The position numbers and the translations under genes were made by a program. Positions 7,202-9,955 of a stretch of 9,955 nt of DNA are shown piece after piece; position 1 is the stretch's first letter, and each line of letters begins with the position of its first letter. Origin of the DNA: Hungatella sp. UBA3402 (GTDB taxonomy: Bacteria; Bacillota; Clostridia; Lachnospirales; Lachnospiraceae); NCBI GenBank assembly GCA_002358555.1, contig DEPC01000167.1, forward strand, positions 1 through 9,955, given 5' to 3'. The notes under the pieces were generated by a model, which saw nothing but the letters and a program-made list of their open reading frames with translations, was not told where the DNA came from and made no database searches.

Positions 7202-7232
7202 AAAAAAAATAACCTCTCTGGTTATCTTTTTT
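7202..7232 (-). terminator. Hairpin terminator or attenuator between araC and the ECF operon
   Basis: A 6-bp stem ATAACC/GGTTAT (7209-7214 and 7220-7225) has a 5-nt loop and is flanked by an A run and a T run, so it has terminator form on both strands. On the minus strand it follows the araC stop by about 40 nt and is trailed by about seven T. The stem is short and A/T rich. Further copies of GGTTA and TAACC just downstream could compete for pairing, so it may be a conditional terminator rather than a fixed one. Confidence 0.55.
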
Positions 7233-7263
7233 GTTCTTTTAACAGAGGATATTTTATACCCTT

Positions 7264-8328
7264 TTATACTTCTTCGCCACTCCATTTAGACCAATCTCTA
7301 CCCAATCGGACACCTTTTCTAAAATCTGTCGGTGAAACACCGTATATTTGTTTGAAAGCAGACGACAATTTATTCGGATTATCATAACCTGTTTTCGCTG
7401 CTATCTCTGTGATCTGTAAAGTCGTTTCCGAAAGCAGCCTGCCCGCAGTCTGAAGCCGATACATACGAAGATACGCATAAACAGAAGAACCATAAACACC
7501 CCGGAAACACTTTTTCAACGCAGTTGGAGATATATTATATTTTTCTGCCAACTGCTCTATAGTATAATGTTTTGTAATGTCCATTGTAATAAAGTCCGCA
7601 ATCTCCTTGATAAGATTGACCTGCTTTTGACTGTAATACTCTGTCTGTATCACTTCCCTCCTTGTATCCAGATCGCTCAAAAATAACAACATCTCCAAAA
7701 TTTTTATTTTCATATAACCGGACTTCCTCTGTTCACGCACGAAATAAAGTTCGGAAAAAATATGTTCAATGGACGAGTTCGCCCTCATAATGCAGCATCT
7801 GTTCCCATCAATAATATATTGCTTGATTTTCTGCAGATCAATGTCCAACAATTCCATAATGCGGCACACATCTTCCTGCAATTCATCCAAACTTATCGTA
7901 ATTGTAATGCCATGATAATGGCTAAGAGGGAAGTTGGAGAATGATTTTTTTCTCATAACAGAGCCTATCGTCAAATCCCCCTCTGCCATATAACAACAGC
8001 TATTTTCCCCAAAACTACATTCATAGCGTCCTTCCCGGCAATGGTTGATTTCTATCGTATTTTTCATTCCCATCTGGCTTTGGTTGCAATATGCCATGTG
8101 AATATCGTTATATACTAATTCAATACCCGGAAAAACCTGATAAACACTAATCTCTCCTGTTCCTGTTTCATTCTCAAGCTGAAACACCCTACAAGATGCT
8201 TCTTCTATTTCCTTGCAAACAGATTTTCCATATAAAGCAACAGAATGAAATGCATCTGCTGCTTTATCCCTTTCCGGATTGCCAATCTCAGATAATAGCA
8301 TTGCTGAAATCTTATACGGATTATTCAT
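7264..8328 (-). CDS. AraC-family transcriptional regulator (PchR/YbtA-like role inferred)
   Basis: A 354-residue regulator with a C-terminal AraC DNA-binding domain of two helix-turn-helices (about 257-278 and 305-328), ending in the typical YGVSPTDFRKG. The N-terminal half (about 1-240) has no cupin signature that I can see. It carries the INHCREGRYECSF stretch at about 94-106, recalled from PchR-type regulators that sense siderophores. I prefer ATG 8328 because AAAGGA lies 6 nt upstream; the ATG at 8343, overlapping the transporter stop as ATGA, has no such site and adds five residues. The gene probably shares a transcript with the EamA-type gene and acts as an activator of the following ECF and ABC genes when the chelate is present. 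Family firm, ligand inferred. Confidence 0.88.
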   Translation of the reverse strand: MNNPYKISAMLLSEIGNPERDKAADAFHSVALYGKSVCKEIEEASCRVFQLENETGTGEISVYQVFPGIELVYNDIHMAYCNQSQMGMKNTIEINHCREGRYECSFGENSCCYMAEGDLTIGSVMRKKSFSNFPLSHYHGITITISLDELQEDVCRIMELLDIDLQKIKQYIIDGNRCCIMRANSSIEHIFSELYFVREQRKSGYMKIKILEMLLFLSDLDTRREVIQTEYYSQKQVNLIKEIADFITMDITKHYTIEQLAEKYNISPTALKKCFRGVYGSSVYAYLRMYRLQTAGRLLSETTLQITEIAAKTGYDNPNKLSSAFKQIYGVSPTDFRKGVRLGRDWSKWSGEEV

Positions 8329-8339
8329 AACAGTTCCTT

Positions 8340-9372
8340 TCATTTTAATAGTTTATGCACTGCCAAATAATCTTTCCCGTGTGTATGGCAATGTTGTTCA
8401 TGATGTCCAAAATGCGTATGTAAATGGCTATGTGTAATCGTATGACTGTGTGTGGTTCCGTCATGCGTATGCACAATCGTATGCGTATGTAAGTGTATGT
8501 GGTGTAGAATCATTGTGTCCGTAATAACTACTGCTGTTCCTATCAACATAATAACCAGTGCCAGCATATACTTTTTCGTCAGCGGCTCACGCAGACAGAT
8601 AAAGGATAGAAAGGCTCCCACAAATGGAGCGATTGCATAATACGCACTTGTTTTAGCAGCACCCAAAATACTGTGCCTTAACGTAAAATAAAATACTTAA
8701 TCCATAGGCTACAAAGCCTACAATCAAAGCTATTAGACAGTATTTTAATTCAGGCAGCCTTTCTCCTATTGCAAATCCTATTACAAGAGAGCCTGTGCCT
8801 GAAAAAATGCCTTTTAACATCACAATTTCAAATGTATTCTTTGACGATATTTTTCTGGTACAGTTATTTTCTAATCCCCAACACAACGCCGCCGCAAGAA
8901 CAAGCAATGATCCCCAAGAAAATCTCATACTTGACACATCTTCAAATGACAGTATCCCGCTTGATAAGGTAATCAATGCAATAGCAATCCATAGCCTTTT
9001 AGATACCATTTCCTTAAATACCACCAGCGCAATCAACGATGTCGCTACTATTTCAAAGTTATTGAGCAGCGAAGCGTTAGCTGAAGTTGTATGCAGTAAC
9101 CCAAACATCAGGAAAACTGGCGCAAGTATATCCAAAACAATCATACCTAATGTATATGGCAAATCACTTTTTTCTAATTTATTATTTGCGTTATCCTTCC
9201 GGTCAACCATATAAATTGCACCAATCCCTATACCTGCACCTATATATAATAAAGCTGCCATCATGGTTGGTGGCACATTTCCTAAAAGGACTTTTGAAAA
9301 CGGCATATTTAGAGCATAAAACACAGCGGCAAGAATCGCATAATATATAGCTTTTATTTTTTGTTTATCCAT
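8340..9372 (-). pseudogene. EamA/DMT-family transporter with His-rich tail, frameshifted
   Basis: Two frames together encode one drug/metabolite transporter of about 344 residues with about ten membrane helices. Residues 1-234 (from ATG 9372, GGGAG 7 nt upstream) end normally at ...FYVKAQ, then run into five foreign residues and a TAA at 8653-8655. The missing part, ILGAAKTSAYYAIAPF and onward, continues in another frame down to the stop at 8340. The break lies at about 8663-8673 and is repaired by adding 2 nt or removing 1. The last ~57 residues hold 19 histidines, mostly as H-x-H, as in some clostridial EamA proteins, and probably bind divalent metal. The substrate is unknown. The lesion may be real decay or an assembly error; both halves otherwise look well preserved. 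A TTG at 8664-8666 could start the second piece, but this is unlikely to give a working protein. Confidence 0.75.
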
Positions 9373-9395
9373 AAAGCATCTCCCGTTCTTTACAT

Positions 9396-9424
9396 AGAAT
9401 ATTTACATTTACTTTTTAGTACAA
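9396..9424 (-). promoter_or_regulatory. Candidate sigma-A promoter for the EamA-araC transcript
   Basis: On the minus strand TTGTAC (9419-9424) and TATTCT (9396-9401) are 17 nt apart, an ideal spacing with moderate matches to TTGACA/TATAAT. The site sits about 25 nt before the transporter ATG and after the terminator of the upstream gene. The DNA around it is A/T rich, so a chance match is possible. Confidence 0.4.
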
Positions 9425-9543
9425 TTTCTTCCTTTGTTTTTAGCAAAAGTAAGGTGTAACTAACTAAAATGATATGTTTTTTTCATATTCTCGTCAAGAC
9501 GATATTTCAAATTTCACAAAATTATCGTTATTCGTAGCATAAG

Positions 9544-9570
9544 AAAAGCCCTGTATAGTACAGAGCCTTT
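9544..9570 (-). terminator. Intrinsic terminator of the upstream unknown gene
   Basis: The stem 9548-9555 with 9559-9566 (GCTCTGTA/TACAGGGC on the minus strand, one G-U pair) has a 3-nt loop and is extended by flanking A/T pairs. TTTTCTT follows on the minus strand. It lies about 50 nt after the stop of the partial gene at the right edge and separates that gene from the transport cassette. Confidence 0.7.
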
Positions 9571-9621
9571 CCAACCTCTCATAAATTGTCAGTTACTCTT
9601 TTGTTTTTCCATAAAGTGACA

Positions 9622-9955
9622 TTACAGATAAATCTCTGCTGCTTTTGCAAAAGCCGCTTTTCGCCCGATAAGTTCCGACTGTTTTTCTTCCGGCAGGCTC
9701 TCAAATACACCCCTATAACCCTTTTCCAGCATCGGAGTGTCCTTTGCAAGCAGATACAGCTTCATATTAAGCCATTCCTGCCATAATTCCTCAAATAGTG
9801 CAACGCTGTCCGTAAAAGTTGCATCTTCCTCAAAACCATGCGGCGGCATATAATATTTCAGTTCTACAAAACCATATCTCCCAACATCGACCACCACAAT
9901 ATCCGCCATCTCATACAGCTCTGCAAACGCATCCGCCACCTTTTGGCACTTTGCC
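9622..9955 (-). CDS. Unrecognised protein, C-terminal part (runs off the window)
   Basis: The frame is open to the edge of the window, so this is the C-terminal 110 or so residues of a longer protein. A GTG at 9939 is in frame, but nothing marks it as the start. The visible part is acidic and aromatic, with no membrane segment or signal. It opens with a hydrophobic run, ADIVVVDVGRYGFVELKYY, and ends in a lysine- and alanine-rich helix. I do not recognise the family. Base composition looks somewhat richer in G+C (roughly 45-50% in the rows counted) than several stretches of the cassette, and the gene has its own terminator, so it probably belongs to a different unit, perhaps the backbone of a mobile element or the chromosome. 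That is a guess. Confidence 0.6.
   Translation of the reverse strand, partial: AKCQKVADAFAELYEMADIVVVDVGRYGFVELKYYMPPHGFEEDATFTDSVALFEELWQEWLNMKLYLLAKDTPMLEKGYRGVFESLPEEKQSELIGRKAAFAKAAEIYL

Noticed and set aside
7146..7263. Cobalamin or other known riboswitch before the ECF operon
   Set aside because: The spacer is only 118 nt and I see no B12-box or other conserved aptamer core; the local dyads explain the visible structure.
8370..8515. Low-complexity repeat of GTATGTG-like units
   Set aside because: It is explained by runs of His codons (CAT/CAC) alternating with Thr, Ser, Val and Ile in the transporter tail, not by an independent DNA repeat or array.
9421..9480. Third copy of the GGTTA-N8-TAAC dyad upstream of the EamA gene
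   Set aside because: The region has AGTTAGTTA and GGTGTAAC elements, but no arrangement gives both half-sites at the 8-nt spacing.
1..9955. tRNA, rRNA, CRISPR array, insertion sequence or integrase
   Set aside because: No tRNA-like cloverleaf, regularly spaced repeats, transposase or recombinase sequence was seen on either strand.

Overview
The window reads as low-to-moderate G+C DNA from a Gram-positive anaerobe, most likely a gut clostridium (Lachnospiraceae-like). Strong AAAGGAGG-type ribosome binding sites, TTG/GTG starts, tightly overlapping genes and the protein families all fit. I cannot name the species. Every credible gene is on the minus strand, so transcription runs from high to low coordinates.

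From the right edge inward: the C-terminal part of an unrecognised gene (9622-9955) ends at a hairpin terminator (9544-9570). A candidate promoter (9396-9424) then leads into a drug/metabolite-type (EamA) transporter gene with a histidine-rich tail, which is interrupted by a frameshift (8340-9372). Its stop overlaps the upstream ATG of an AraC-family regulator (7264-8328 as called here). After a terminator-like hairpin and a region with overlapping dyads come the ECF transporter genes: an MptD/Trep_Strep-type S component, EcfT, and a fused double ATPase EcfAA. A second spacer (4254-4380) holds a dyad with the same GGTTA-N8-TAAC core. It is followed by a 13-codon reading frame, two overlapping exporter-fold ABC half-transporters, and a DtxR-type metal-dependent repressor. 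The operon ends in one or two hairpin terminators (240-280 and 105-153). Positions 1-283 show no gene beyond these hairpins, and 9373-9621 shows none beyond the candidate promoter and terminator.

Together the genes look like a self-regulated metal-chelate import cassette. The AraC protein would sense the ligand or metallophore, and the DtxR protein would sense the metal. The ECF transporter and a YbtPQ/IrtAB-like heterodimer would move the chelate (siderophore, other metallophore or haem) across the membrane. The set recalls from memory the transport module of the Streptococcus equi equibactin locus on ICESe2. No peptide synthetase or other biosynthesis gene is in the window, so this may be uptake of a foreign chelator. 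The substrate is inference.

The most interesting observations are the shared GGTTA-N8-TAAC dyad upstream of both transport operons, possible AraC 3'-end remnant sequence beside the second copy, mutually exclusive RNA pairings between araC and the S-component gene, the 13-codon frame that may be the displaced N terminus of the first ABC gene, and the frameshifted His-rich transporter.
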